A stretch of 62,910 nt of DNA from Planctomycetota bacterium (GCA_016860685.1 BOJX01000006.1:1-62910), one strand, 5' to 3'. Numbered from the stretch's first letter, positions 25,601 to 34,417 are shown. Numbers and translations are program-made. The notes: generated from the sequence alone by a model not told the origin.

Positions 25601-25857
25601 CCTTCCCGATTTCGGTGACGGTGTTCACCAGCGTGCAGTCCGGCGAGCCGGGCGGCGGGTACTCGGCTTCGACCGTGCTGACGGTGCGTCCGGGATCGGA
25701 CGAACCGTTTAGCAATTCGAACATCAACGGGAGCGGCATCGACGGCGAGGGTTTGGGCGGCGTCGGTGGTTGTCCCGGGCTGGGGATGATTCCGCTGCTG
25801 GGGCTGGCCGGGGCGCTGTCGCTGATGCGTCGTCGGAGCGGGCGGCGGCGAGTTTGA
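22675..25857 (+). CDS. Kexin-like subtilase with poly-glycine linker and C-terminal anchor
   Basis: A 1060-residue surface protein; ATG 22675 follows AAAGG. There is a signal peptide, a propeptide-like region to ~200, then an S8 domain closer to proprotein convertases: DD pair (VGMFDDSCDVTHEDL), SHGTPVMG, NNSWGF, ATGNEFSE and the serine in GGTSGACPVAAG. A fibronectin-like stretch is followed by 31 consecutive glycines (24799-24891), PKD-like domains and a planctomycete DCNQNGVEDAEDIQ ... DENFDGIPDEC calcium-type motif. The end CPGLGMIPLLGLAGALSLM plus RRRSGRRR is a tripartite sorting tail (small motif, hydrophobic helix, basic end). It is probably retained at the cell surface. A perfect terminator follows. 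Confidence 0.92.
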   Translation: MRGTKRMSLTVGRSASAGAAVLLGLALTAQGGDAVRYGRDGRAYLQERSTTEFAVKFRDTALLESGGKPRMSSLGAVEVRMLPHQKGGPWRIVEVSAVDATARAALLSDANVATVQPVWRRSGKTVPVLSSGGVVVKFKRGTTAAQREAFFSRYGVRIAGEDRLGLKDTYVLTLTDANAVDMIVAAEMFRDPIVEWSAADLVCPMAPHQAPADEFFAEQWHLNNTGQGGGLAGADIEVLAAWNTTQGADVLVGMFDDSCDVTHEDLFSNYSGKGNDISAEPNTPDSRDPRPKGIFDSHGTPVMGLIVAAPNNLGVRGVAPLASFSATRGLSEPTTESKTAQVYSLALTDEVDVHNNSWGFIDGQPHPIVEAAIGNAYRTGRVSPVDGRARGMVILFATGNEFSELESGSDLSTLPSVIGVGASNARDVRSFYSNFGEDIDIVAPSNDFAALPGLVTTDNEDASGYPNNGYNDGGIDGGLPGLDAEGNYTLSFGGTSGACPVAAGVAALVVSVNPLLTADQVRSILAHTAERIDEDNSVAPYRRIAQHSIWYGYGRINARRAVEAAVQSVSNGNKTWPGVPKNVTVNTLVRSIRWEAPEFDPTLDDDEQEDPNRPGLEAVDYLIVESTDPDFDFVPTDGVCYVYDAANDVQIGCQGEALGELPEGVTAFATKNKSFTFTAPPTGQVKYFALFARNIVGRYSFGVPLDSEGGGGGGGGGGGGGGGGGGGGGGGGGGGGGGGLKGAPQVSLSASPLIGESPLTVQFRGNAITSDGAALVEYCCLDCNQNGVEDAEDIQLGTSQDENFDGIPDECPNDGVDIDPSKVIPCPSPVSPEEAIRCSGWDFEDDGVIDTFTTTTSRVYTSNPDGPSRQTVRARLSFTDDQLRTGSQFVDIIVLRSDDGDGGAGEGDLTIKIDAPGVSTEPITAGTSPLQVELSVDTAGLPGTVQSVSWDLGDGVVASSISVIHTYVNTGTADITFPISVTVFTSVQSGEPGGGYSASTVLTVRPGSDEPFSNSNINGSGIDGEGLGGVGGCPGLGMIPLLGLAGALSLMRRRSGRRRV
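24799..24891 (+). repeat. GGC/GGG tract encoding 31 glycines
   Basis: 93 bp made only of Gly codons (mostly GGC with GGG interruptions; the last is GGA). It separates the protease half from the PKD-like half. It is prone to replication slippage, so its length may vary between strains or be misassembled. Confidence 0.95.
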
Positions 25858-25881
25858 TTCCGCCGAGGTGTTGATTCAGGA

Positions 25882-25922
25882 CCGCCCGTCGGGTCGTTGA
25901 AGCGACCCGACGGGCGGTTTTC
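25882..25922 (+). terminator. Intrinsic terminator after the poly-Gly subtilase
   Basis: CCGCCCGTCGGGTCG (25882-25896), loop TTGAAG, CGACCCGACGGGCGG (25903-25917): a perfect 15-bp stem, then TTTTC. Confidence 0.9.
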
Positions 25923-25967
25923 ATTGTGTTCAGGCGGGCCGGTTCACGGTCGTGAGAGATCGTCAGC

Positions 25968-26225
25968 GTGAAGTCCTTCGATTTGTTTCACACCTACCGC
26001 TTCGTGCTGACGGTGTTCGTCAGCGTTTACGCCGCGATGGGGGCTGCGGCGGTCGTGCGGCGTTGGGTGACGGCGCCGCTGTCGGGGCGTGCAGGGCGCG
26101 TGCTGTGGCGTTACGCGGGGCTGCTTCTCCTTCGCACGCGCGTCTGCCCGTTTGTGAGGGAGGTCGTCATCATTGCGGCGCTGGCGGGGATTCTGGCGTT
26201 GTTGGCGGCGGCGCACGCGCGGTAG
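25968..26225 (+). CDS. Small two-helix membrane protein of unknown function
   Basis: 85 residues from GTG 25968. Two hydrophobic segments (~10-30, FVLTVFVSVYAAMGAAAVV; ~64-82, EVVIIAALAGILALLAAA) with an Arg-rich loop between them suggest an integral membrane hairpin. It ends 32 bp before the next gene, whose product also has a membrane helix, so they may be cotranscribed. The overlapping frame on the same strand is Gly/Arg-rich and was not accepted. No family is recognised. Confidence 0.55.
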   Translation: MKSFDLFHTYRFVLTVFVSVYAAMGAAAVVRRWVTAPLSGRAGRVLWRYAGLLLLRTRVCPFVREVVIIAALAGILALLAAAHAR

Positions 26226-26257
26226 ACTCGTTGCGGAGATCGAAGGAGCCGCTTGAG

Positions 26258-27130
26258 ATGGAGGAACGCACGACGACGTCGCCCGCCCCCGACCTGGAGG
26301 GCCTGCCCGCGGATGAACTGATCAAGCTCGCACAGGCGCTGGGGCTTCGGCCGGACGGGCGGTCGGAGCACGCGGCCCTGGTCCGGCTGGTGCGAGAACG
26401 TCGTCGCCTGATTGACGATCTGGATCACGACGCGCTGCTCGACGTCGTGAAGTGGATGCGCATTCCGGTGCGTCCGTCGGAGTCGAAGGCGGTTCTGGCG
26501 GCGCACGTGGTGGCGAGCCCGAAGGTGCGGTTTGAGGGGCTGTCAGACCGGGGTCTGGACACGGTCGCGCGGCTGCGGGGGGTGGAGCCGCGCGCCGGCG
26601 AGCCTCGGGCGTCGCTGGAGGCGCGCGTGAAACGAGAAGAAGGATTCTGGAGCCGGGTGCGCCGGAAGCGCCGGGAGTGGGCGGCATCGGTTGTGGAGCG
26701 GCTGGTTGAAGGGGAGCGGGGGAGCGAGGAGTACCGGTTTCTGCCGGAGGAGGAGGAGCGTCGCGGGCTGCGTGAGCGGATCGAGAACGTCGGCGTGGTG
26801 GGGGGGATCGCGCGGACGCTGCGCGGAGCGGCGGACGACTACGTGGCGGAGAAACTCGATGAGATCGAGCGGCGCATCGACCGGAAGCTGGAGGAGATCG
26901 ATCGTCGGCTTTGCGAGTGGCGCGACCGTGAAGTGTCGAACCGTCTGCGGATCGTGCGTCTCACGCTGATCGGCACGGTGATTGTGGCGGCGCTGAGCCT
27001 CGGGTATGAATATGTGAAGCGCCGGGTGGCGTCTGAAGCGTTGACGCAGGCGGACCGAGGCGCGACGGTCGAAATTCGGCCGGCGGGTGACGGCGCGGCG
27101 GGGGCTCACGGCGCTGCGGGAAGGGAATGA
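26258..27130 (+). CDS. Coiled-coil membrane-anchored protein of unknown function
   Basis: A 290-residue protein; ATG 26258 is well placed after GAAGGAG. Residues ~10-110 contain two SAP/HeH-like helical units (GLPADELIKLAQALGLRPDG and LDHDALLDVVKWMRIPVRPS) of a type that can bind nucleic acid. Residues ~200-235 form a charged coiled coil (KLDEIERRIDRKLEEIDRRL), followed by one transmembrane helix (RLTLIGTVIVAALSLGYEYV) and a short Gly/Ala tail. Its stop is directly followed by the ATG of the Clp N-domain gene. Function unknown; inferred to be a membrane-tethered cytoplasmic protein. Confidence 0.75.
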   Translation: MEERTTTSPAPDLEGLPADELIKLAQALGLRPDGRSEHAALVRLVRERRRLIDDLDHDALLDVVKWMRIPVRPSESKAVLAAHVVASPKVRFEGLSDRGLDTVARLRGVEPRAGEPRASLEARVKREEGFWSRVRRKRREWAASVVERLVEGERGSEEYRFLPEEEERRGLRERIENVGVVGGIARTLRGAADDYVAEKLDEIERRIDRKLEEIDRRLCEWRDREVSNRLRIVRLTLIGTVIVAALSLGYEYVKRRVASEALTQADRGATVEIRPAGDGAAGAHGAAGRE

Positions 27131-27568
27131 ATGCTACCGAAAGCAAGCGCTCGGGTCGAGAAAGTGATCAAACTGGCGAACGCGGTAGCGCGCGAGTACG
27201 ACCGCGAGTACGTCGGGACGGAGCACCTTCTGCTGGCGATTGCGTCGGACGGGACGGGACTGGGGGCGGAAATTCTGAGCCGCCACGGTGTGACGCCGGA
27301 GAAGCTGCGCCGGGAAGTGGACGCCCTGGTGCAGAAAAGCATGGAGGAGACGTGGGTGTTCGGGCGCCTTCCCGGGACGCCTCACTTCAAGAACGTGATG
27401 GCGGTGGCCATCGAACAATGCCAGCAGCTCGAAGGCCTGGAGCTTTGCACCGAGCACCTGTTGCTTGCGTTGCTGAAGGAGCCGGGCTGCATCGCGTGCA
27501 AGGCGTTGAAGGCGCTGGGCGTCACGTATGACAAGGTCCGTGGCGAAGTCCTTGCGGCCGCCGGATGA
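27131..27568 (+). CDS. Standalone Clp N-terminal domain protein
   Basis: 145 residues made of two Clp_N repeats (YVGTEHLLLAIASDG and LCTEHLLLALLKEPG) and nothing else: no AAA+ ATPase module with Walker motifs follows. Full ClpA/ClpC use this domain to receive substrates or adaptors. A free copy could act as an adaptor, decoy or ClpS-like partner; that is inference. It begins immediately after the previous stop and overlaps the next frame by 41 bp. Confidence 0.88.
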   Translation: MLPKASARVEKVIKLANAVAREYDREYVGTEHLLLAIASDGTGLGAEILSRHGVTPEKLRREVDALVQKSMEETWVFGRLPGTPHFKNVMAVAIEQCQQLEGLELCTEHLLLALLKEPGCIACKALKALGVTYDKVRGEVLAAAG

Positions 27569-28856
27569 CGGGGGATTCCGCGCCCGAATCCTTCGTTCTT
27601 TCATTTTGCGCGTCCTGACGATCGTCGCGGCGAGCAGCGTCGGCTGCGATCGGGGGACGGATGCCGGCGGCGTCGAGCTACGGGTGGCCAACTGGGGCGG
27701 ACCGGCGAATCTTTCCGAGTTTCTCGAACTGGACCGGGGGATTCAGCGGGCGTTCGAGGCGATGCACGCGGATCGCGGCGTCCGGGTGGTCATCGAGCAG
27801 ATTCCCGGCGAGGGGCAGTACACGTCGAAGCTGATGATGATGCACCTGGCGGGCAATATGCCCGACGTGGCGCATCTGGATGCGTCGTCCGCGGCGGTGT
27901 TCGTGGACAACGGCGTCATGATGGATCTTTCCGCGCGGATTGCGTCAGACCCCGACGTGGATGAAGGGATGTTTTTCCCGAACGTGGTGGACATCGCCCG
28001 GCGCGGGGAGAAGGTCTACGCCCTGCCGCTGGACTTCACGCCGATGGTGATCGTTTACAACCGGCGTCTGTTTGACCGGGCCGGGGTGGTGTATCCGCAG
28101 GAGGGATGGACGCGGGAGGAGTTTCTGGCGACGTGCGCCACGTTGAAGCAGGGTTTGTCGTCGGAGGATAAAGTCTGGTACCCGATCGATTTTTTCAACT
28201 GGATGCCGGGCTGGTATCCGTTTCTGCTCGCCGGGGGCGGGGACGTGCTCACGTCTGACGGGCGTGGTGCGGTCGGGGCGCTGGACGCGCCGGCATCGGT
28301 CGCGTCGCTGCGGTTCATCGCGGACATGATCCTGCGCGACGGATACGCGCCGCATCCACGAGTGCGGACGGCGGTGGGCAAGGATCTTTTTCGGGCGGAG
28401 CTTTCCGCAATGACGCTGACGGGACACTGGATGATGCTGGAGTACCGGCGCGACGGTCTGGACATCGGGGTGGTGAGCGTGCCGCACACAGGGGAACGAA
28501 AGACGGTGATGTACGCCTGCTCGCTGGCGATCCCGGTGCAGGCGCGGAACCCGGATCTGGCGTGGGCGTTCGTCAAGCACATGACGAGCACGGAGGTGCA
28601 GAAGCTCCGGAACAGCACGGGGCTGGCGATTTCGGCGAACCGCGCGGCGGCTGAGGCGCTGGCGACGGACGACGTTGAAGCGGCGTTTCTTCGCGAAGTG
28701 CGTTTTGCTCGTCCGCCGTGGGGTGCGCGGGTGGAGCGATATCCTGTGATTGAGGAATTCGGGTGGGAGATGATGGAGGACGTGCTGCACGGGGGGATAT
28801 CGGTGGAAGCTGCGGCGAGCGAAACGGCGATGTTGATCGACCGGCGGATCAATTGA
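27528..28856 (+). CDS. ABC-transporter sugar-binding lipoprotein (extracellular family 1)
   Basis: A 442-residue solute-binding protein. The N-terminal hydrophobic stretch ends in a lipobox-like SSVGC, so it is probably a lipoprotein. The family 1 core shows VELRVANWGG, VVIEQIPGEGQYTSKLMMMHLAGNMPDVAHLD, YALPLDFTPMVIVYNRRLFDRAGV and a late ALTGHW-like segment. No permease or ATPase gene is adjacent. The annotated start at ATG 27528 overlaps the Clp_N gene by 41 bp; GTG 27540 is an alternative. The ligand is probably a sugar or oligosaccharide. Confidence 0.88.
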   Translation: MTRSVAKSLRPPDDGGFRARILRSFILRVLTIVAASSVGCDRGTDAGGVELRVANWGGPANLSEFLELDRGIQRAFEAMHADRGVRVVIEQIPGEGQYTSKLMMMHLAGNMPDVAHLDASSAAVFVDNGVMMDLSARIASDPDVDEGMFFPNVVDIARRGEKVYALPLDFTPMVIVYNRRLFDRAGVVYPQEGWTREEFLATCATLKQGLSSEDKVWYPIDFFNWMPGWYPFLLAGGGDVLTSDGRGAVGALDAPASVASLRFIADMILRDGYAPHPRVRTAVGKDLFRAELSAMTLTGHWMMLEYRRDGLDIGVVSVPHTGERKTVMYACSLAIPVQARNPDLAWAFVKHMTSTEVQKLRNSTGLAISANRAAAEALATDDVEAAFLREVRFARPPWGARVERYPVIEEFGWEMMEDVLHGGISVEAAASETAMLIDRRIN

Positions 28857-28873
28857 GGGCCAATTTTAGAATT

Positions 28874-28902
28874 TTTACTTTACGTTTTAATGGTGGAATA
28901 AG
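28874..28902 (+). promoter_or_regulatory. Candidate promoter for rpsO-pnp
   Basis: TTTACT (28874-28879) and AATAAG (28897-28902) with a 17-bp spacer lie in an AT-rich island between the binding-protein gene and rpsO. The -10 match is weak. Confidence 0.3.
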
Positions 28903-29012
28903 GTGCGTGGGCCTCTTGCAGAGTGAGGTGGAAGCCCTTAAAGTGCCGCGGATTGAAGTGTTGTGGAAAGGGATGAGTGACGGCGGGTGCCGTCGGGAAA
29001 AAAGGGTCGTCG

Positions 29013-29282
29013 ATGCCTCAGTTAGCCGTTCCGAAGCAGGAGATTGTTGCGAAGTTCGCCCGCCAGCCGAAGGACACCGGATCGTCGGAAGTCCAGATTG
29101 CGATCCTGACGGAGAGGATCAATCACCTCAATGAGCATTTGAAGTCTGCGCGCAAGGATTTTTCCGCGCTGCGTGGTCTGCACACGTTGGTGGGTCGGCG
29201 GTCGCGGTTGCTTCGGTATCTGCGGACCTGCGATCGACAGAAGTATCTCTCGACGATCGCCGCGCTGGGGCTGCGTCGTTAG
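29013..29282 (+). CDS. rpsO: 30S ribosomal protein S15
   Basis: Binds 16S rRNA in the central domain of the small subunit. ATG 29013 gives exactly 89 residues, the standard S15 length; the in-frame upstream GTG at 28977 would add 12 atypical residues. Motifs are DTGSSEVQIAILTERINHL, HLKSARKDFSALRGLHTLV and RRSRLLRYLR. It is followed by pnp, the classic rpsO-pnp order. In other bacteria S15 represses its own mRNA; no leader pseudoknot was identified here. Confidence 0.97.
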   Translation: MPQLAVPKQEIVAKFARQPKDTGSSEVQIAILTERINHLNEHLKSARKDFSALRGLHTLVGRRSRLLRYLRTCDRQKYLSTIAALGLRR

Positions 29283-29468
29283 TCGTCGCGGGAGGCTCCT
29301 TCGCCGCGGCGCGTCGCGCTTTTGTCCGGGGCTGCGGAGGGGCTGCGGGCGGCGGTTCGACGGCCTCCTTTCATTCCCCCCGTTCCGGTCGGGCGCGGAG
29401 GATGCGCATCGCGCGTCGGCTCGCCGGATCGCCTTCCACACTGGAACCTCGATAAGAAGAGTCAATGC

Positions 29469-31595
29469 ATGATGGAACCTACAGTTGTTGAACGTCAGAT
29501 CGGTCGTCATACGCTGCGGATCGAGACGGGACGTCTTGGCCGACAGGCGGCGGGCGCGGCGCTGGTGCAGTACGGGGAGACGGTGGTGTTCGCCGCCACG
29601 GTGACGGGACCGCCGCGCGAGGGGACGGACTTTTTTCCGCTGACGGTGGACTATCGTGAGAAGGCTTACGCGGCGGGCAAGATCCCCGGCGGGTTCTTCA
29701 AGCGGGAGGCCCGTCCGACGACGAAGGAAATTCTGACGATGCGGATGATCGACCGCCCGATGCGTCCGCTGTTTCCCGAGGGTTTTTACGACGAAGTGCT
29801 GATTCAGGCGATGTGTCTGGCGACGGATCAGGAGCATGATCCGGACGTGCTGTCGTCGATCGCGTCGTCAACGGCGCTGTGCCTGTCGGGGCTGCCGTTT
29901 GAGGGGCCGGTGGGGACGGTGCGCGTCGGGTATATCAACGGGGACTACGTATTGTTTCCGAAGCTGTCGGAGATGGCCGGGAGCACGCTGGAACTGGTGC
30001 TCAGCGGGCACAAAGACGGCGTGAACATGATCGAGGTCTCGGCGTCGGAGGTTTCCGAGGAGGTGGTGGCCGGGGCGATCGAATACGGCACGCAATTCAT
30101 CCGCCAGATCTGTGATATGCAGGAGGAGCTGCGTCGCAAGTCGGGCAAACCGGTGACGTGGACGGCGCCGGCGCCGGATCCGTCGCTGCGCACGAAGGTC
30201 CGGGAGCTGGCGGCGTCGAGAATTCGGGAAGCGAAGCGGATTACCGGCAAGGTTGAGCGCAACGCGGCGATGGAGTCGGTATACGAATCCGTGTTAAGCG
30301 CGCTGTCGCCGGAGGATGCGGAAAACCCGCCGTATGAGCGCGACGCGGTGAAGCGGATGCTGGACACGGTTGAGGGAGAGGTTGTGCGGAAGATGGTGCT
30401 CGATGAGGGCATCCGGGCCGACGGGCGCGGGCCGCGGGACATCCGCACGATCACCGGCGAAGTCGGCGTGCTGCCGCGGGTTCACGGGTCGGCGATTTTT
30501 CAGCGGGGGGAGACGCAGGCGCTGGTGGTGGCGACGCTGGGTACCGGGCGCGACGAGCAGATCATCGACGGGTTGACCGAGGAGTACAGCAAGAAGTTCA
30601 TGCTGCATTACAACTTTCCGCCGCTGGCGACGGGGGAGGTCAAGCGCGTTGGTGCGGTGGGTCGGCGGGAGATCGGTCACGGGGCGCTGGCGGAGAAGTC
30701 GCTGGAGGCGGTTCTGCCGACGGTGGACAAGTTCCCGTATACGATCCGGCTGGTGTCGGAGATCTTCGAGTCGAACGGGTCGAGTTCGATGGCGTCGGTA
30801 TGCGGGGGAACCCTGGCCCTGATGGACGCGGGCGTTCCGATCCGTCATCCGGTGGCGGGGATTTCGATCGGGATGTTCAGCGAAGGCTCGAAGCGGAAGC
30901 TGGTGGTCGACATCCTCGGCGAGGAGGATCACTTCGGCGACATGGACTTCAAGGTCGCGGGGACGCAGCGCGGCATCACCGGGATCCAGCTTGACCTGAA
31001 GGCGCGGGGTCTGACGCAGGAGACGATCGTCGAGTCCCTCGCGCTTGCGAAAGAGGCGCGGATCGAGATTCTGCGGAAGATGCTGAGCACAACGTTGAAG
31101 GCGCCGCGTCCGGACATCAGTCGTTACGCTCCGCGCATTCTCACCATCAAGATCAATCCGGAGAAGATCGGCCGCGTGATCGGCCCGGGCGGCAGCGGCA
31201 TCCGCGGGCTCGAGGCGAGCACGGGAGCGACGATCGAGATTTCGCAGGACGGCACGGTAATGATCGCGTGTCTCGACGCGGACGGCGCGCAGCGCGCCCG
31301 CGACGCGATCGAAGCGATCACGGAGGAGGTCAAGGTCGGCAAGGTTTACAGCGGCAAGGTGATCGGGACGAAGGACTTCGGGGCGTTCATCGAGATCATC
31401 CCGGGTCAGGACGGTCTGTGCCACATCAGCGAGCTTTCGGACGAATACGTGCGGAACGTCAATGAGGTGTGCAAGATCGGCGACGCGATGAAGGTCAAGG
31501 TGATCGCGGTGGACGAGCAAGGCCGGGTCAAGCTGTCGCGCAAGGCGGTGCTGCTGGAGGAGAAGGAGAAGGCGGACGACGGGCGGGATCGGTAG
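29469..31595 (+). CDS. pnp: Polyribonucleotide nucleotidyltransferase (PNPase)
   Basis: A 3'-to-5' phosphorolytic exoribonuclease of the mRNA decay machinery. The 708 residues are a normal length. Two RNase PH-like cores are present (first: [23 protein letters not shown]; second: [17 protein letters not shown]-type [18 protein letters not shown] and [15 protein letters not shown]), then a KH domain ([16 protein letters not shown]) and an S1 domain ([30 protein letters not shown]). The start is ATG 29469 or 29472; the frame open from 29322 is not family-like. Confidence 0.98.
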   Translation: MMEPTVVERQIGRHTLRIETGRLGRQAAGAALVQYGETVVFAATVTGPPREGTDFFPLTVDYREKAYAAGKIPGGFFKREARPTTKEILTMRMIDRPMRPLFPEGFYDEVLIQAMCLATDQEHDPDVLSSIASSTALCLSGLPFEGPVGTVRVGYINGDYVLFPKLSEMAGSTLELVLSGHKDGVNMIEVSASEVSEEVVAGAIEYGTQFIRQICDMQEELRRKSGKPVTWTAPAPDPSLRTKVRELAASRIREAKRITGKVERNAAMESVYESVLSALSPEDAENPPYERDAVKRMLDTVEGEVVRKMVLDEGIRADGRGPRDIRTITGEVGVLPRVHGSAIFQRGETQALVVATLGTGRDEQIIDGLTEEYSKKFMLHYNFPPLATGEVKRVGAVGRREIGHGALAEKSLEAVLPTVDKFPYTIRLVSEIFESNGSSSMASVCGGTLALMDAGVPIRHPVAGISIGMFSEGSKRKLVVDILGEEDHFGDMDFKVAGTQRGITGIQLDLKARGLTQETIVESLALAKEARIEILRKMLSTTLKAPRPDISRYAPRILTIKINPEKIGRVIGPGGSGIRGLEASTGATIEISQDGTVMIACLDADGAQRARDAIEAITEEVKVGKVYSGKVIGTKDFGAFIEIIPGQDGLCHISELSDEYVRNVNEVCKIGDAMKVKVIAVDEQGRVKLSRKAVLLEEKEKADDGRDR

Positions 31596-31691
31596 GTAAG
31601 AAGGGTTCAGAGTTCCAGATCGGGGGGTTGGCGGGGGCGGGCTGTCCCGGGTGACGCCGCGTGGCGCTCGGAGGCGTGGGCCGCGAGGTCG

Positions 31692-32267
31692 GTGATGAAG
31701 GAATACGACATCGCACGAGGCGCCGGAGTTTGCACCGTTACCGGCAGGACGCTGGCGGAAGGCGAGGAGTTCTACGTCGTCGTGTTCGAGGACGGCGAGA
31801 CGTTCCAGCGCCGCGACATCTGCGTGGAGGCGTGGACGGGACCGCCTGCGGACGCATTCTGCTTTTTCCGCAGCCGCGTGGCGCCGCGTGAGCAGAAGAA
31901 GCGGCTGCTGATCGACGATGAGGCCCTGCTGGCGTTCTTCACGCGGCTTGAAAGCGAGACGGAGCCGGTGCGTGTCCAGTTTCGGTTTGTCCTTGCGCTG
32001 ATCCTGATGCGGAAGCGGCTCTTGAAATATGAGTCGTCGAAGATGCGCGACGGCGTGGAAATCTGGACGGTGCTCCTGACGCGGGATCAGTCGCGGCACA
32101 CGGTGGTGAATCCCGGCTTGTCGGACGATCAGATCGAGGGGGTCAGCCGGGAGCTGACGGCGATTCTTCACGGAGACACGGCGGCGCATCTGACGGATGA
32201 GGCGTCGTCGGCAGGTGAGGCGGGCGCTCGTGCGGTCGTTGAGGCGGTGGCGCATGAGCCATCGTGA
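31692..32267 (+). CDS. Conserved planctomycete protein of unknown function
   Basis: 191 residues from GTG 31692 (or ATG 31695). The N-terminus has a CTVTGR then EEFYVVVFEDGETFQRRDICVEAWTGPP pattern and FCFFRSRVAP, followed by a helical region (LALILMRKRLLKYES) and VWTVLLTR-like sequence. I recall this pattern from planctomycete and verrucomicrobial genomes but know no function. The last 14 bases overlap the start of the next lipoprotein gene, indicating coupling. No signal peptide is seen, so it is probably cytoplasmic. Confidence 0.75.
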   Translation: MMKEYDIARGAGVCTVTGRTLAEGEEFYVVVFEDGETFQRRDICVEAWTGPPADAFCFFRSRVAPREQKKRLLIDDEALLAFFTRLESETEPVRVQFRFVLALILMRKRLLKYESSKMRDGVEIWTVLLTRDQSRHTVVNPGLSDDQIEGVSRELTAILHGDTAAHLTDEASSAGEAGARAVVEAVAHEPS

Positions 32268-33132
32268 CGTCACCGAAGTGTCGGCGTTCCGGGGATCGCG
32301 GTTCGGGGCGGTGGCGCTGGCGGTTGCGGGGGCGGCGCTGCTGATCGGGTGTCCCCCGGCGCCGAGGAGCCGGGAGGTGTTCGATCCGCTGCCGCTGGCG
32401 CAAGCGGTGGAGTTGATCAATGCGCCGCCGACGCGGCTGACGGGATTGCTTCGCGCGACCGGGGACGTCCGGGCAAAAGTCCGCAGCGCGACGTCGGACC
32501 GGATCAAGCAGTACGACCTCGAAGGCGTGCTCCTTTTTGTGGCGCCCGATCATCTGCACTTCGATCTTCGACACGAGTTGGCCGGGGAGCAGCTTTCGGT
32601 CGGGTCCAACGGTGTCTACTACTGGTACGACGACGACCCGGATTACGCTCCGATCTGCCGGCGTTATGACGAGTTTCCGGACGGGTATGACCCGGACCTG
32701 CCGATCCAGCCGCGTCAACTCGTGGAGGCGCTGGGGCTTTCGGGCGTGCCCTTCGGGCCGGACGCGCACCCGCTGGATCATCCGGTGCAGCGCGTGGAGG
32801 ACGCGGAGCAGCAGTTGTTGCTGCTGGCGTACGACGCCGCCGGCGCGCCGCGCCTGGTGAAGGAGTACTGGATCAGCCGGGTGGATCGGCGCGTGCTGCA
32901 CCGGATCGTGTTTCGAGACGCGATGGGGCGCGTCGAGATGGTGTCCCGGCTTTCCGATCATCGCCCGCCGCAGTCCGGGCTACCGTCGCTTCCGCACCGG
33001 ATTGACATTGCCTGGCCGAAGGACGGATCGTCGCTGGAGTTCCGCATCCGGCGCTGGGAGCACCGGCCGGAGCTGGGGCGGGATCTTCCCGCGTTCACGC
33101 CGCCGATCTTCCGTGACGCGGCGGAGGATTGA
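32254..33132 (+). CDS. LolA-like lipoprotein of unknown function
   Basis: 292 residues from ATG 32254. A hydrophobic N-terminus ending in the lipobox ALLIGC marks it as a lipoprotein. The body (KQYDLEGVLLFVAPDHLHFDL, LSVGSNGVYYWYDDDP, LHRIVFRDAMGRVEM, PHRIDIAWP) resembles the open beta-barrel of LolA/LolB-type lipid-binding proteins, but no specific family can be claimed. It overlaps the preceding gene by 14 bp. Convergent truD ends only 16 bp downstream. Confidence 0.75.
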   Translation: MSHRDVTEVSAFRGSRFGAVALAVAGAALLIGCPPAPRSREVFDPLPLAQAVELINAPPTRLTGLLRATGDVRAKVRSATSDRIKQYDLEGVLLFVAPDHLHFDLRHELAGEQLSVGSNGVYYWYDDDPDYAPICRRYDEFPDGYDPDLPIQPRQLVEALGLSGVPFGPDAHPLDHPVQRVEDAEQQLLLLAYDAAGAPRLVKEYWISRVDRRVLHRIVFRDAMGRVEMVSRLSDHRPPQSGLPSLPHRIDIAWPKDGSSLEFRIRRWEHRPELGRDLPAFTPPIFRDAAED

Positions 33133-33148
33133 AGTCTGATAGGCCTGA

Positions 33149-34417
33149 TCAGTCCTCAGGTTCCGCGACAGGTGATGCGCCAACGTCCTTGCACACCTCG
33201 CGGATGACGCACGTGGCGTAGCTGCCGGACGGCAGACTGAAGCGAAGCTCGAGGGCGAGGGCGTCGTCGACGGCGACGAGTCTGGCTTCGGCGTCCGCGA
33301 GGGGGACGCGCAGGGGGCGTCGCCCGCCGTCGACACGGACCGCGCTTCGGCGGTTGAAATCCTCCGCGGTCAGTCCCGATGCGGAGAGAACCTCGGCCTC
33401 AAGACGGCCAGGCTCGCCTTCGGCGGATCGCATACGCGGACCGAACATCGGTCCGGTCGGCGAGAGGTCGAAACCGGCGCAGCGCGGCTGCTCCAGGTTG
33501 GCGTCCTCGACGACGAAGCAGGCGCCGTTGCGGTGCAGCCAGGCGACGTCGCCCTGCATCACGCGGTCGATCGTGGGGAGGCGGCGGGCGAGGACGTCGT
33601 TGAAGAGGCGGCTTTGCGCGGCGTTCAGATAAAGCTTCATCAGTGAGAGGGGGACGGCGCGCAGTGCCTTGTCGAAGCGTCCGGACGTCTTCGCCAGCGT
33701 CCGGCAGACCTTTGCGTTCTCGCGTGAGGCGCGGATCCAGGCTTCGGCGGCGTCGTCGTAATTTCCGGCGTCGAAGGCCTGCCGGGCACGGAGGACGTGT
33801 CCGCGGTCGAAGTCTCCGGGGCGTCCGAGCGTGATGCGCAGGGCTTCTTCCGGGTCGCCGCGAAGGACGGCGGCGCCGATGCGCCAGGTGTCGCCGCGGA
33901 CGCCGAAGCGCTGCGGTCCGAAGTAATTCGGCAGTCCCCGCTTTCGCAAGACCTCGAGGATTTCCGACGCGCGGTCTTCGGCGTCCGGGGCGACGTTGCG
34001 GATGCGGATGACGAAGCGGTTGCCGCGGAGGTGACCGAGCTTGAGCTTGTTCCCGTGGCGGTTGACCCAGAGGACGGCGATGCCGGGCAGGCGCAAGGCC
34101 TGGATGCGTGCGGGGTCGATGTGTTCGAGGCTGAGGGTCTGGACGGTCACGGCGTGGGCGTCTTTCAGGCCGGCGTATCCGATGTCGCGCGGGGGTCGGC
34201 CGAGGGACTGCGCGATGCGGTTGACGGCCTCGTGGGTGGTCATGCCGCGCTTTTCGACGCCGAAGTAGACGTGCGTGCCCTCGCCGCAGGGTTCGTAGAG
34301 AGGAAGCTCCTCGACGAGAAAGTCTTCGTCGGCGCGTCGGATGACGCCCCCGACGCCGGGCCGATCCGACGTCAGGAGCGGGAGAGGATCTGTGAGCTGA
34401 GTTGCGCCGACCGTCAT
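33149..34417 (-). CDS. truD: tRNA pseudouridine(13) synthase
   Basis: Converts U13 of tRNAs to pseudouridine. 422 residues from ATG 34417; the frame continues upstream to 34708 but that part is non-family. Signature elements are DEDFLVEELPLYEPCGEGTH (N-terminal), the catalytic aspartate in GYAGLKDAHAVT, GNKLKLGHLRGNRFVIRIRN, NYFGPQRFG and the TRUD insertion domain ending FSLPSGSYATCVIRE. It is divergent from the small lipoprotein gene. Confidence 0.96.
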   Translation of the reverse strand: MTVGATQLTDPLPLLTSDRPGVGGVIRRADEDFLVEELPLYEPCGEGTHVYFGVEKRGMTTHEAVNRIAQSLGRPPRDIGYAGLKDAHAVTVQTLSLEHIDPARIQALRLPGIAVLWVNRHGNKLKLGHLRGNRFVIRIRNVAPDAEDRASEILEVLRKRGLPNYFGPQRFGVRGDTWRIGAAVLRGDPEEALRITLGRPGDFDRGHVLRARQAFDAGNYDDAAEAWIRASRENAKVCRTLAKTSGRFDKALRAVPLSLMKLYLNAAQSRLFNDVLARRLPTIDRVMQGDVAWLHRNGACFVVEDANLEQPRCAGFDLSPTGPMFGPRMRSAEGEPGRLEAEVLSASGLTAEDFNRRSAVRVDGGRRPLRVPLADAEARLVAVDDALALELRFSLPSGSYATCVIREVCKDVGASPVAEPED

